A stretch of DNA of 25,454 bases from positions 1 through 25,454 of the IMG/VR virus record IMGVR_UViG_3300025828_000169; one strand, given 5' to 3'. The notes under the pieces are model-generated. The model was not told the origin of the DNA. It was given only the letters and a program-made list of their open reading frames with translations, and did not search any database. The stretch comes from a virus. Each line of letters starts with the position of its first letter. Positions within the stretch are counted from its first letter, which is position 1. Of this stretch, positions 1 through 8,535 are shown piece after piece. Position numbers and translations under genes: made by a program.

Positions 1-2
1 AC

Positions 3-176
3 AGCGGTAAAATCATTAAAGGCGCTGAATTTGAAACAGAGTTTGACGCTATATCTACAGCTATCGCTACCAAGGCAGACCTTGCTTCACCAACCTTTAC
101 AGGCACAGTGACGATTCCTGCCTTGACTTTTACAGGTACGCTGTCGACAGGAACTATTGACGGAGGTACGTACTAA
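3..176 (+). CDS. Fibre/appendage-type protein, C-terminal part (5' partial)
   Basis: Open from the window edge in frame 3, ending at TAA 174-176; 57 residues are visible. The first 26 codons (3-80) encode a segment matching residues 21-46 of the fibre-type protein that starts at 24867, with one K/R difference. It is followed by a PTFTGT motif and a short tail ending TIDGGTY. These threonine/glycine-rich TFTGT and TIDGGT motifs are typical of tail-fibre or appendage proteins of marine phages. Because the shared module sits near the N-terminus of its paralogue, this protein is probably short (about 80 residues): an adaptor module with little behind it. The stop overlaps the next start (TAATG), implying translational coupling. 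The function is inferred. Confidence 0.6.
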   Translation, partial: SGKIIKGAEFETEFDAISTAIATKADLASPTFTGTVTIPALTFTGTLSTGTIDGGTY

Positions 177-1399
177 TGGTAGCGGTAGTAGCACAACCTA
201 ACCAAGGCGGTTTTTTTAGCGATCTGTTTGGCGGTATTGGGGATGTTTATGGCGGTATTAAAGAGATAGGTTCAGCCATCTCTCCTGCACTGCCGGGCAT
301 TGCTGGTACGTTGTTGACTAAAGAAGCTTACGACAGACTAAGTGATATTGGTGAGCAGTCTATACTAGGTACAACTGTAGGTGGTGTACGTATTCCCGGA
401 GCTATGGAGCTTGCTGAACGTGGACAAGCAGAGTCACAGTTTAGACCGTTTACGGTAACTACTCCTACCGGTGCTATGTTTACTGCGCGTATGGGTGGCG
501 AACAGCCTGTAACAACAATGCCAGTAACAAGTCCCGGTGGTTTTGCTCCCAGCCCAACGGCTCCTCCATCAATGGCGTTACCTCCGGGCATGGGCATGGG
601 CATGGATCAATTAATGATGCAAAGAACAGGCGAAATGCTTGGTCGCCCGGTGGCTATGGGTCAGGTTGCTCAGCCAGCTGTAATGCCAAGAACCGAAGAA
701 GAGGGTCTTCAGGTAGGAATGCAGTTGTCACCTCAAGAGCAAGCATTACAACAACAGTTGTTTGGTGGTGCAGGTGGCTTCTTTGGTCAGGCAATGCAAC
801 CTACAGTAAGTCGTGAGCAAGCTATCTTTGAGCGTATGCGAGCAGCACAGCGCCCTGAAGAAGAGCGTCAACGTCTTGCGTTAGAAGAACGTCTAGCTGC
901 TCAGGGTCGGTTAGGTACGTCCTCAGCAGCATACGGCGGTGCTACTCCTGAGCAACTAGCAATGGCAACTGCTCAAGAAGAAGCACGTACACGATCAATG
1001 CTAGGCGCTATGCAACAGGCTCAGGCAGAACAAATGCAACAAGCAGGTCTAGGACAACAGTTCCTTGGTGCGAGTTACTTACCTCAAGCACAGTTGTTAG
1101 CGGCGTTACAGCCAGCACAGCGCATGGCAGAGCTACAGCAACAGGCTCAGTTGTACGGTACAGGTTTGTTTGGCGAGACTGCTATGTCTGGTCTGGAGTC
1201 TAGACTGTTGGCAGAACAAGCACGCGCTAACCTGCTAGGCGGTATTGGGTCTAACGTACTTGCTGGTTTGTTTACACCGCAGGTTACTGAGTCCGGTACT
1301 GTTATTAATCCGGGTGGCTTTGGTGATTTAGGCGGTTTGTTTGACGGTATCAGCAGCGGTCTTGGTTCAATCGGTCGTGCTATTGGAATAATTGACTAA
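176..1399 (+). CDS. Putative internal virion / DNA ejection protein (407 aa)
   Basis: I do not recognise a named family. The N-terminal ~50 residues are Gly/Ala-rich and moderately hydrophobic. Residues ~100-175 are Pro/Met/Gly-rich and low in complexity, including a PGMGMGMD repeat. A long helical, charged and Gln-rich part follows, containing RAAQRPEEERQRLALEERL near residues 224-243 and a long run of AQAEQMQQA-type heptads. The C-terminus is Gly-rich. From memory, similar PEEERQRLALEERL proteins occur in uncultured marine podoviruses beside other virion proteins. It is first of four large rightward genes and its ATG overlaps the preceding stop (TAATG). Position and composition suggest a protein packaged in the head and ejected with DNA; a tail-assembly role is possible. 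Confidence 0.5.
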   Translation: MVAVVAQPNQGGFFSDLFGGIGDVYGGIKEIGSAISPALPGIAGTLLTKEAYDRLSDIGEQSILGTTVGGVRIPGAMELAERGQAESQFRPFTVTTPTGAMFTARMGGEQPVTTMPVTSPGGFAPSPTAPPSMALPPGMGMGMDQLMMQRTGEMLGRPVAMGQVAQPAVMPRTEEEGLQVGMQLSPQEQALQQQLFGGAGGFFGQAMQPTVSREQAIFERMRAAQRPEEERQRLALEERLAAQGRLGTSSAAYGGATPEQLAMATAQEEARTRSMLGAMQQAQAEQMQQAGLGQQFLGASYLPQAQLLAALQPAQRMAELQQQAQLYGTGLFGETAMSGLESRLLAEQARANLLGGIGSNVLAGLFTPQVTESGTVINPGGFGDLGGLFDGISSGLGSIGRAIGIID

Positions 1400-1410
1400 C
1401 GAGGTTAATC

Positions 1411-2670
1411 ATGGCTAAGTTTTCACAAACATTTTTACAAGGTTTGTTACAGCCTTCTTATCAAGAGGGTTTGTTTACTGCTGCGCGTGGTATAGGTCAA
1501 GCCCCTCAAATGAGGGCTTTGCAACAACAACAGCAACAACAGCGTCAACAGTTAGCAGGAATTGACACTAATTCACCTGAGGGTCTGCTTCAATTAGCTC
1601 GGTTTTACCGACAGCAAGGTGATGTAGCTAATACTGTAAAGTACGAAGAAGCAGCGCGCAATCTACAAGCACAGGTTACAGCACAGGCTCAACTAAATGC
1701 TTTCCAAGAACAAGTAGCTAGAGCAGCAGAAGCAGCAGGTCTTAAGGACCAAGCAGCGACTGCACGAGCTACTACGGACATGGAGGAGCTACGGGGTATT
1801 AGCAAGGATGTACGAGAGTTTCAGATTGAGCAACTGCCTCTAGACAATCCACAGGTTATTAAAGCACGTCTAAAGATGGCTGGATTTACTCCTGCTCAAA
1901 TTACTGCTATGGGTACGTTGTCAGCCGAAGAAGCGGATGACCTATTAAAAGGACGCACAGGTAAGCTAGAGGCTTGGCAAGATAATGAAGGTAAAATTCA
2001 AGCTGTCAATGTTAACGACTTTGGTTTAGTCTATAACGACCAGACCAACTCTTATGTTAAAGCTAGTGAGTTAGGGTTGGTACGCAAGGCTCCACAGGTT
2101 CAAGAAGTTATTGACAAAGGACAAGAAGTCGGAGCCACAGCAATGGCGGAAGCCAACGTTAAAAACTTTATTGAGCTAAACACCAAAGCCCAAGACGCTC
2201 GTGATATGATTGAGTTGATCGACAGACAAACTGGACGTTTAGAGGGCGGCATGCCTACGGGTCTTGCGGCTAACGTAGAGTTAAACCTAAGACGCTTTGG
2301 TGAACTTATTGGTCTACCTTATGACCCTGCGGTCACTAATGCTGAAACCTTTATTTCAGAGGCAGGTAAGATTGTTGCTGACCAGATCAAAGACTTTGGT
2401 TCAGGCACTGGTTTGTCAGATGCGGATAGAGAGTACGCTAAGTTAATCGCTGCTGCTGACATTACCACACAGCAAGAAGCTTTGCTTTCTCTTTTGAAAA
2501 TCCGCAGACGTGCTATGGTAGAGACTGTAAATAGCTTTAACAAAGTCAGAACTGCTACTTCAAAGCGCGTAGGTGAGCAAAACATGACCAGCTTCCCAAG
2601 CATAACTATGCCAGAGGAGCCAGAAACACCAGAAGCAGAACTTCCCGAAGGTTTTGAATTGGACTACTAA
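1411..2670 (+). CDS. Putative internal virion protein, Gln-rich coiled coil (419 aa)
   Basis: This is an unrecognised protein with the composition of phage internal-core proteins. An almost pure glutamine tract lies near residues 37-48. Residues 60-135 are Ala/Gln/Glu-rich and predicted helical, like TPR or coiled-coil repeats (LLQLARFYRQQGDVANTVKY). A charged mixed region follows, and a helical C-terminal third ends in an acidic, Pro-rich tail (PEEPETPEAELPEGFELDY). GAGG seven bases before the ATG is a good ribosome binding site. It stands 11 bases after the previous gene and 3 bases before the next, so it is part of one late operon. I infer a role as a capsid-internal or ejection protein; no enzymatic motif was seen. 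Confidence 0.5.
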   Translation: MAKFSQTFLQGLLQPSYQEGLFTAARGIGQAPQMRALQQQQQQQRQQLAGIDTNSPEGLLQLARFYRQQGDVANTVKYEEAARNLQAQVTAQAQLNAFQEQVARAAEAAGLKDQAATARATTDMEELRGISKDVREFQIEQLPLDNPQVIKARLKMAGFTPAQITAMGTLSAEEADDLLKGRTGKLEAWQDNEGKIQAVNVNDFGLVYNDQTNSYVKASELGLVRKAPQVQEVIDKGQEVGATAMAEANVKNFIELNTKAQDARDMIELIDRQTGRLEGGMPTGLAANVELNLRRFGELIGLPYDPAVTNAETFISEAGKIVADQIKDFGSGTGLSDADREYAKLIAAADITTQQEALLSLLKIRRRAMVETVNSFNKVRTATSKRVGEQNMTSFPSITMPEEPETPEAELPEGFELDY

Positions 2671-2673
2671 AAC

Positions 2674-4278
2674 ATGAAGACAGCGACTCATCCACAGACA
2701 GGACAGAAAATATACTGGGACGGCGAACAATGGTTGCCTCTTAAAACCGCCACTAACAAAGAGACAGGAGAAGTCATTGGTATAGTTAATGGAGAAACAT
2801 TTACTGTTACTCCTCCACGTCCTCGTGAACCTGAGAGTATGCGAGAGATGATTGCGGAAACACCTGAGCGTTTTCAGGAGACCCGTGAGCGTTACAGAGG
2901 TCTTGCTGAAGGTCTTGAAAGAATGCCTAGTGGGTTTAAGGCGGCCACTACACTTGCAGCCGGTGTCAGCGCTGCTGGAGAGACGTTAGGAGAAGTAGCA
3001 GGAGAAGCCTATCGTAGGTATGCTCCTGAGGCTGTCCAACGCGGTGTTTCTGAGTTGTACGAAGGTTCTATGCTTCAGCGTGGAATGGAAAAGGTAGGTG
3101 AGTTAGCACAAGCTTACCCAGAGGAGGCTACTACTGCTGAAGCCCTTCTTAATGTTGCTGGTATCAGTCCCAAGATAGGTTTCCCGTCCATCCCTAGACC
3201 CAGTGCTTCAGTACGTATGGCCTCAGGAAAAGCAACACAGGCTATCCTAGAGGAGGAACGTAAGGCAGTAGCAGATAGTTTACTACCTGAAGACTACGTT
3301 AAAGCTCCGGGAACCATTGAGCCTGTAGGGGCCATGAACCGTAACGTATACGTACCGTCGCCTTCAGAAGACAACGTGATTGACTACTTGGCAAAACTCC
3401 CTGAGTACAAAGGTGACCGAAACCCCGCTGTAAACGCTAAGGTTGTAGACGGTCAACTGGCTAAACACGAGGCAGATCTGCAGTCCTACATCAATCGGTC
3501 TAAGAACCCCAAGACAAACGTAGCTGACCTGTCTAGTAATCTGGAAGAACTCAAGGCTGGCTTCCATGACCTTGATGACTACGTTGAGTTGATGCCTGAC
3601 GCACAGAAAAAGGTAGACCTGTTGATTGACACAGCTATCAAAAGGCTCAACGACAAGGCTTCCAAAGGCGGCAAGATCACTGCTAGGGACATTCTAGAGG
3701 TGCGCCGTCAGTTGGACAAACAGATCTTCCGTAAGAAACCTACAGCAGGTCTTGAGAACCCTGACCTAGCTAGTGCAAAAGAAGTAGCAGGTAAGTACGT
3801 AAGGGACGAGCTGAACCAAGCGTTTCTTAAGTTGATGCCCGATGACGAAGCCTATCGTCTTATCAACGGTATGGCTATGTTGTTTAGGGCTAAGAACCTA
3901 CTGGACGTTAAGGCAGGTAAAGCCATAAACCAGACCATGTTGGGACGTACAGTCAAAGGCATCGAAGACTTTTCTGGTCTACGTTTCCCGACCACACCGT
4001 TGGCCCTTGGTGCTACTGCTGCTTATGGCTTTGGCGTTGCTACTGGTATGCCCGTAGTTGCTTCCATTGCTGCAGGCACAGGATTCGGAATAGGTCTGGC
4101 TCGTTTGTCACGTAAGCGTAGACGTGCGGAGATTCTCAGGGAGTTAATTAAGACTACTGACCGCATGATCCAAGGGGCTAACGTGAGCGTGGACACTATG
4201 ACTACCTTACGTGCTGACAAGGTAATGCTGGCGCAAATGCTGAATGAAGTAAATCAGGAGCCTGAGAATGAGCAATGA
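2674..4278 (+). CDS. Putative internal virion / membrane-interacting ejection protein (534 aa)
   Basis: This is an unrecognised virion-type protein. Residues 1-50 hold a repeated small motif (TGQKIYWDGEQW, TNKETGEVIGIVNGETF) that looks like a beta-rich N-terminal domain. Residues ~85-165 are Ala/Gly/Glu-rich amphipathic helices, and the middle is a long charged helical region (~230-400). Residues ~442-476 are strongly hydrophobic (LALGATAAYGFGVATGMPVV and onward) and are followed directly by the basic cluster RLSRKRRR, the layout of a membrane-spanning or pore-forming segment with a cytoplasmic anchor. No transglycosylase signature was found. It starts 3 bases after the previous stop without a clear binding site, suggesting coupled translation. 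I infer an ejected protein that helps DNA cross the envelope. Confidence 0.45.
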   Translation: MKTATHPQTGQKIYWDGEQWLPLKTATNKETGEVIGIVNGETFTVTPPRPREPESMREMIAETPERFQETRERYRGLAEGLERMPSGFKAATTLAAGVSAAGETLGEVAGEAYRRYAPEAVQRGVSELYEGSMLQRGMEKVGELAQAYPEEATTAEALLNVAGISPKIGFPSIPRPSASVRMASGKATQAILEEERKAVADSLLPEDYVKAPGTIEPVGAMNRNVYVPSPSEDNVIDYLAKLPEYKGDRNPAVNAKVVDGQLAKHEADLQSYINRSKNPKTNVADLSSNLEELKAGFHDLDDYVELMPDAQKKVDLLIDTAIKRLNDKASKGGKITARDILEVRRQLDKQIFRKKPTAGLENPDLASAKEVAGKYVRDELNQAFLKLMPDDEAYRLINGMAMLFRAKNLLDVKAGKAINQTMLGRTVKGIEDFSGLRFPTTPLALGATAAYGFGVATGMPVVASIAAGTGFGIGLARLSRKRRRAEILRELIKTTDRMIQGANVSVDTMTTLRADKVMLAQMLNEVNQEPENEQ

Positions 4279-5914
4279 TTACTTAGAGTTACGCAAAGCA
4301 GCCTCAAGAACTACTCCGTTTGCGCGAGAGCAAGCCAGAGGTCAGGCCTCTGCTGTTGCTGATGCGTTATTTAGTCCTGTCGTAGAGAACCCCTTTGGTT
4401 CTTTACCAATGACGGCTTATGCAGGTTCAGAGGGCATTCGTATGACTGCTCCTAGAAAAACCCAAGTAGACGTTATGGCTCCTTTGAACTTTGCTGCTGA
4501 AGAACTAACTACTCCTGCTAACGCTCCTTTTGTCGCCGCCCCTCGTATGTTGGCAAGGGCTGGTAGCGCTTTTGTTGAAAACATACCGACAGAGTTGAAA
4601 GATTTTTATTCTGGGGACCCCATAAAAAAAGCAAAGGGTGTGGCAGGAGGAATGCTACAGAGTGCTAAAGGAACTGCCAGAGAACTTGTAGATCCTACTG
4701 AAATGGCGACTAGACGTGAGTTTGGTACAGGTTCTGTTAGACGAGCAGAAATGCAAGAAACAGCAGACAGAGGAATAGTAGAAGGCAATCCAAAAGCATC
4801 AGCTTTCCTCCGTGCTCAAGCTACAGGTAGAGCGGTAGGCGAAGGCGACACAATTATCGAAGCTTATCCTGTATTGAAAAGAGACGCAGTACAGGTAGGC
4901 CGTTTGGAAAATACTCAGGACGTTCAACAGGCGTTGACCAGAGATAACCCAGACATAGATCAAGACATTGTAGACAGAGCCACAAACCACCTGTATGCCC
5001 AACAGGGTAAACAAGGGCAGTTGGTCACAAGAAATAGAGCAACACCTAGTACAAACTTAGGTCCTGAAGCTATAGGTCAAGCCACGACTTCTCCTGTAGC
5101 TCTTAGAACATTGTACTCTCCGAAGAGTATGGAAAGTTGGTACGACGTAGTAGGAGACAATCCAAGTACAGAACAGTGGAAGGAGATGTTAGGCCTGTTT
5201 AGCGCTCTTGATAGAGACTTTTTGTTACAAAACAAGAAGGTATTTGGTGAAAACCCGTCTGCTGCTGCCGTGTGGGGCGCTTACTGGAAAGGAAAAAAGA
5301 GAGTAAAAGAAGGTAAAAAGCTAGGCTCTGACCAAAAAAAGTACATAGAAGCTATTGACAATCAGATGAAGACTCAAACGGGACTTAAGAAGTACCTGTC
5401 TAAGTTTGTGCCTAACGCTCTTGTCAAACCCAAAGGCCCAACCAGAGTTAACGAAATGAACGGTAAACTTGTGTTGCAACAGTCGTTTAACTCTTCAGCT
5501 AAAGACTTAGGCGGTATGAATGCGTTTATCGTCGTAGACCCTAAGAAGGGTGAGTTTTACTCTATGCTGTCTGACGGTCACGACTTGCTTGGACAAACGC
5601 CTCCCGGATTTGAAGACCTTGTAAATGTAGTTCCTATACAGAAGTACAAGATAGGAGGAGGAAAAGAAGCAGGAGGGGCGCGTCCTAAGAAAGAACTAGA
5701 GACTGCTTCTGAAGTTTACGAGGACACTTCGGAACTAGAGAGACGCTCTGGTATTCCTAAACTCAAAAACGAAAGTGTTTCTGCGTACCAGAAGAGGGTA
5801 GCTAGAGACTTCAGAGGAACTGCTACTACTGGAGAGCGTCTTGAGGCGGCTGCTACTGCTACTATGCCTTTGTCTGCTGCAGGAATGATGGCTAGGGACA
5901 AAGAAGAGCGCTAG
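4268..5914 (+). CDS. Putative large virion-associated protein (548 aa), function unknown
   Basis: This is the last gene of the rightward structural run; its start overlaps the previous gene by 11 bases. The N-terminal ~130 residues are Ala/Pro-rich and flexible, and the middle is charged. Residues ~285-360 form a compact Trp/Tyr/Lys-rich segment (SWYDVVGDNPSTEQW, AYWKGKKRVKEGKK), followed by a beta-rich stretch (~395-450, including NAFIVVDPKKGEFYSML). The C-terminus carries an Ala/Thr-rich helix. The SWYD and WGAYWKGKK part resembles, in my recollection, large polyvalent proteins of marine phages, but I cannot name a family. It ends 4 bases inside the oppositely oriented 44-aa gene and is followed by a terminator. 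Likely a virion protein; an enzymatic domain cannot be excluded. Confidence 0.45.
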   Translation: MSNDYLELRKAASRTTPFAREQARGQASAVADALFSPVVENPFGSLPMTAYAGSEGIRMTAPRKTQVDVMAPLNFAAEELTTPANAPFVAAPRMLARAGSAFVENIPTELKDFYSGDPIKKAKGVAGGMLQSAKGTARELVDPTEMATRREFGTGSVRRAEMQETADRGIVEGNPKASAFLRAQATGRAVGEGDTIIEAYPVLKRDAVQVGRLENTQDVQQALTRDNPDIDQDIVDRATNHLYAQQGKQGQLVTRNRATPSTNLGPEAIGQATTSPVALRTLYSPKSMESWYDVVGDNPSTEQWKEMLGLFSALDRDFLLQNKKVFGENPSAAAVWGAYWKGKKRVKEGKKLGSDQKKYIEAIDNQMKTQTGLKKYLSKFVPNALVKPKGPTRVNEMNGKLVLQQSFNSSAKDLGGMNAFIVVDPKKGEFYSMLSDGHDLLGQTPPGFEDLVNVVPIQKYKIGGGKEAGGARPKKELETASEVYEDTSELERRSGIPKLKNESVSAYQKRVARDFRGTATTGERLEAAATATMPLSAAGMMARDKEER

Positions 5915-6045
5915 ATACGCTCTAAAACCCACTTCAGACCCATGATCTCACCTCTGATCTCGTTGTTGCGAGCAGCAGGTATGGACTTGGTTAGTTTGTT
6001 CTCAAGTACTCTAATGCGTATCTCAATGTCACGTTTGATGTTCAT
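5911..6045 (-). CDS. Small basic hypothetical protein (44 aa)
   Basis: ATG at 6045-6043, TAG at 5913-5911. The protein begins MNIKRDIEIRIRVLENKL and ends LKWVLERI: one amphipathic helix pair with heptad spacing, probably a small coiled coil. AAGGTG lies a few bases before the ATG and is a credible ribosome binding site. It is the most distal leftward gene, beyond the hairpin terminator at 6065-6089, and converges with the 548-aa gene with a 4-base tail-to-tail overlap. Expression would need read-through of the terminator or a promoter I did not find. Function unknown; the helical pattern and binding site argue that it is real. Confidence 0.5.
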   Translation of the reverse strand: MNIKRDIEIRIRVLENKLTKSIPAARNNEIRGEIMGLKWVLERI

Positions 6046-6064
6046 AATCACACCTTGAAAAGAC

Positions 6065-6089
6065 AGGGGCGCTAAGGCCCCTTTTGTTT
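6065..6089. terminator. Rho-independent terminator, possibly bidirectional
   Basis: AGGGGC (6065-6070), loop GCTAAG, GCCCCT (6077-6082), then TTTGTTT: a perfect 6-bp GC-rich stem followed by a T-rich tail on the + strand. It ends the rightward virion-gene transcript that stops at 5914. On the minus strand the stem is followed by GTCTTTTC, a weaker tail, so it may also slow leftward transcription past the reductase gene, whose stop codon (6090-6088) overlaps the tail. Confidence 0.75.
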
Positions 6090-7959
6090 ACAACTCGCAG
6101 TTATTACCTGTGCAAGCCAATTGTTGTGACCCTTCGGTCATGTCTGAGTTCTCAGAGATGTTCCAGTCAATGGTCTCTGGGAACGCCTCCTTCAACTGCT
6201 CAAACGTCTCCAGATCAATAGGTTCATAAGGAGCCTGTTGGTACGTATGTTCGGAATAAGGCAGGAAGCTTACGCCACTGATCTTGTCGAACTTGTTGTA
6301 CAACCACTGACCTACTTCAAGGAACTCGTTGTCACGGTAGTAACACGTCATGGAAGGCTTGTGTTCACACCAGAAGTCCTGATATATCTCCCATAGCTCA
6401 AGTTGCTCCATAGCACCCATCTCAGAGGCCACCACAGCCCCTTCAGGGGACTTTATGGGGAAGGAGAATACCTTGGTAGTGGGTGACATTACGTCGTCCT
6501 CTACGGGCACTCCTGCGGCTTCTAGAACTTGACAGAGTGGGTCTCTTGAGTCCGCTCTAACTCGTCTAATGTACTGATCTGCATATCTAGGGTGGATGCC
6601 AGATGCAGAATCAACCAACTGACTAACAGTACCGGAAGGTTTAACAGCAGTAATGGCAGCGCTAATATTAATACCAAGCTTGTTAGCCCATTCCGCATTA
6701 GTACTAATTGCTTCCTCTTTGAGAGCCACCAGCCAGTCCTTAAGTTTTTCACGGTCTTCCCTCCCTGACATCACTGGATGGTCCATGATGCCTGTTAGTG
6801 ATACACCTAAAAGTGCTTCCTCTTCGGTGTTCTTCTGCCATACCTTGCGAAGGTAGCGGAAGTCAGTTAGCGTAGCCTGAAGAGACCCAAGGATAGTTGC
6901 AACACGAACTTTTCGTTTGAGGTCTGACAACGTATCTCCTGCCCTGACAACAACTTCCGAAAGATTGCAGAACTGGTAGGGCCGGAGGATGATTTCTGAG
7001 CATGGATTAGTTCCAAAATCATAGGTAGCATCTCGTCGCTCGTTCTTTGCAGCTTGCTTTTGACTTGCAACTCTAGAGAACATACCTCGTTCTCCGGAGC
7101 GGGACTCGTATAAACTTTTCCACTCATTTAAAAATGCCTCAAAGTCTGGCTTCTCTGTATAACACGCTGAGTTGTTCGCTAGTCCTCGTTGAGGGTTGTC
7201 TTGCCACCATTGTCCTGACTTGCAGCGTCTAAGTCTATCGTCGGTAAGATTACTGAGACTGATGAGAGCGGACCGGCGTACACCCCCGACAACGACGATC
7301 TGTGCAATCTTACAGCAGAGATCGTGACACTCGATGGAGCTAAGTTTACGTCCAGCAGCTTCCCGAAAGACGCTGACTGTGAAGTTGAACAAATCGACAA
7401 GAGGCTCTGGACCAGACGCTCTACCCCCGAAAGTCTTAAGGGTTGCCCCTGCAGGTCGTACTCCAGAGATGTCCCATTTTGGAACTTGGCCTGAATACAA
7501 CAGGCTGATAAGTTCTCTGTAAGCTTTAGCCCATCCAATTTTGCTGTCAGCGACGTGTATAACGGTATCTGTGGCATGAAAGTCCTCCGCAACTTCTGGT
7601 AATTTACTAACGTACTGTCGTTCCACACTAAAGCCTACACCAGTGCCACACATAAGGACGTACATCATCTCGTCAAATGCTTTAGGATGGTCGATAGGCA
7701 GGTAGGAGCAGTTAAACCCAGCTACATTGTCACGGTCCAAGGCCTCACCAGCAGTCATGAGTGCTCTCATGCTGGGCATTACGTCCAACTCATGAATACT
7801 CTGGAAGATCTCACTTTGGTCAAACTCATTGAGCTGTACACGGTCTACCCAGTAGTCTAGGTAACGATTTACTGTTTCTTCCCAAGTCTCCCTACGCTGT
7901 TCCTCTGGTAGGTAACGAGCGTACCGTGACTTGTGAATGTACTGTTGATATGCGTCCAA
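6088..7959 (-). CDS. nrdJ: Adenosylcobalamin-dependent (class II) ribonucleoside-triphosphate reductase
   Basis: Converts ribonucleotides to deoxyribonucleotides for phage DNA synthesis, using a B12-generated thiyl radical. In this 623-aa protein the family landmarks are in order: C84 (FNCSYLPI), one half of the reducible active-site pair; the NPCSE motif at 318-322, giving N318, radical cysteine C320 and E322; C331 (FCNLSE), the partner of C84; the phosphate-binding loop PSGTVSQLV near 447-455; and a C-terminal CTGNNC pair (C616, C621) that would take electrons from thioredoxin. It is somewhat shorter than the monomeric Lactobacillus enzyme (739 aa). No NrdB-type subunit is present, as expected for class II. 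The start is TTG, chosen because AGGAG lies 8 bases upstream; it lies 68 bases inside the DUF1289 gene. Host or environmental B12 would be required. Confidence 0.92.
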   Translation of the reverse strand: MDAYQQYIHKSRYARYLPEEQRRETWEETVNRYLDYWVDRVQLNEFDQSEIFQSIHELDVMPSMRALMTAGEALDRDNVAGFNCSYLPIDHPKAFDEMMYVLMCGTGVGFSVERQYVSKLPEVAEDFHATDTVIHVADSKIGWAKAYRELISLLYSGQVPKWDISGVRPAGATLKTFGGRASGPEPLVDLFNFTVSVFREAAGRKLSSIECHDLCCKIAQIVVVGGVRRSALISLSNLTDDRLRRCKSGQWWQDNPQRGLANNSACYTEKPDFEAFLNEWKSLYESRSGERGMFSRVASQKQAAKNERRDATYDFGTNPCSEIILRPYQFCNLSEVVVRAGDTLSDLKRKVRVATILGSLQATLTDFRYLRKVWQKNTEEEALLGVSLTGIMDHPVMSGREDREKLKDWLVALKEEAISTNAEWANKLGINISAAITAVKPSGTVSQLVDSASGIHPRYADQYIRRVRADSRDPLCQVLEAAGVPVEDDVMSPTTKVFSFPIKSPEGAVVASEMGAMEQLELWEIYQDFWCEHKPSMTCYYRDNEFLEVGQWLYNKFDKISGVSFLPYSEHTYQQAPYEPIDLETFEQLKEAFPETIDWNISENSDMTEGSQQLACTGNNCEL

Positions 7960-8080
7960 TTATCTTACTCCTTTGTTCGTCTGTATATCTAGTCCAGTTA
8001 GTTATCTCTTCCTTGGTACGATTACATCCTGTGCAAACATCTTTAACTAACTTGCACTGCTTAACGCAGGGACTATCCAT
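7892..8080 (-). CDS. DUF1289 family small cysteine protein (62 aa)
   Basis: The first ~44 residues match the DUF1289 pattern: SPCVKQCKL...CTGCNRTKEEITNW followed by a Y/M-x-D-E-x-R helix. The four cysteines C5, C9, C16 and C19 could bind zinc or an iron-sulfur cluster. DUF1289 proteins are common in Proteobacteria and their role is not established. The last ~20 residues lie outside the family core and are encoded in the 68-base stretch shared with the start of the reductase gene. The ATG overlaps the DUF3310 stop (ATGGATAG), so the two are probably coupled. Family assignment is from memory of the motif. Confidence 0.8.
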   Translation of the reverse strand: MDSPCVKQCKLVKDVCTGCNRTKEEITNWTRYTDEQRSKIIGRISTVHSQVTVRSLPTRGTA

Positions 8081-8369
8081 TTACTTCTTTGATTAATCTG
8101 TCAATGTACCAGCGACACTTACGTAAGTCCTCCACTGGTTTCCCTTTGTAGTCGTAGCGCCAGAGGTACTTCAGTGCGTTACCCTTGAGATAACCTTTGA
8201 ACTCGTGTTCAGGCATGGACGCTTTGATTGCTTCGATGGCTTCGATTGCTCCTTTGTTGTAGTGGTCAGGTTTTTCCACAGGGTCTACCTTCTTTGGTTT
8301 CCTAATGGACAAGTTATTTAGTGCAGTAACCGTGTCCCAGTCTTCAGGAGTCGCTTCATCAATACTCAT
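8073..8369 (-). CDS. DUF3310 family phage protein (98 aa), possible nucleotide-metabolism role
   Basis: Residues ~30-95 carry the DUF3310 signature: KPDHYNKGAIEAIEAIKASM, FKGYLKGNALKYLWRYDYKG and LRKCRWYIDRLI. Members are widespread in phages and have been discussed as distant relatives of T7 gp1.7 nucleotide kinase; that link is not shown by this sequence. The N-terminal ~25 residues are a variable linker. Placement directly before the ribonucleotide reductase supports involvement in nucleotide supply, by inference. The ATG lies inside the end of the preceding gene (11-base overlap), and the stop overlaps the DUF1289 start by 8 bases. Confidence 0.8.
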   Translation of the reverse strand: MSIDEATPEDWDTVTALNNLSIRKPKKVDPVEKPDHYNKGAIEAIEAIKASMPEHEFKGYLKGNALKYLWRYDYKGKPVEDLRKCRWYIDRLIKEVNG

Positions 8370-8535
8370 TATTTTCTTCCTCTAGCTCTTGTTCAAACAC
8401 ATCTAGTCTGTTGATTAGTTTGTCCTCAAACCTGTCCAGAAGCTCTTCTGAGGTTATCTGCAAGGCCTCCAGCAGGTCGTCTGGGTCAAAGGTTTTCAAG
8501 AGGCGTTCCTTAACTTCCTCTAGTGTTAGTGACAT
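8359..8535 (-). CDS. Small acidic hypothetical protein (58 aa)
   Basis: An acidic helical protein beginning MSLTLEEVKERLL, with DPDDLLEALQITSEELLDRF in the middle and ending EEENNEY. I recall similar LTLEE...DPDDLLE proteins in marine podoviruses next to DUF3310, but no function. ATG at 8535-8533 is taken as the start; AGGAG is 10 bases away, so an alternative TTG at 8541, with tighter spacing, would add two residues. It overlaps the end of the endonuclease gene by 26 bases and the DUF3310 start by 11. It is the first gene after the internal promoter at 8564-8592. Confidence 0.65.
   Translation of the reverse strand: MSLTLEEVKERLLKTFDPDDLLEALQITSEELLDRFEDKLINRLDVFEQELEEENNEY

Noticed and set aside
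7179-7628. Long (149-codon) frame overlapping the ribonucleotide reductase on the same strand
   Set aside because: It lies wholly within the well-supported reductase frame, and its product has no recognisable features.
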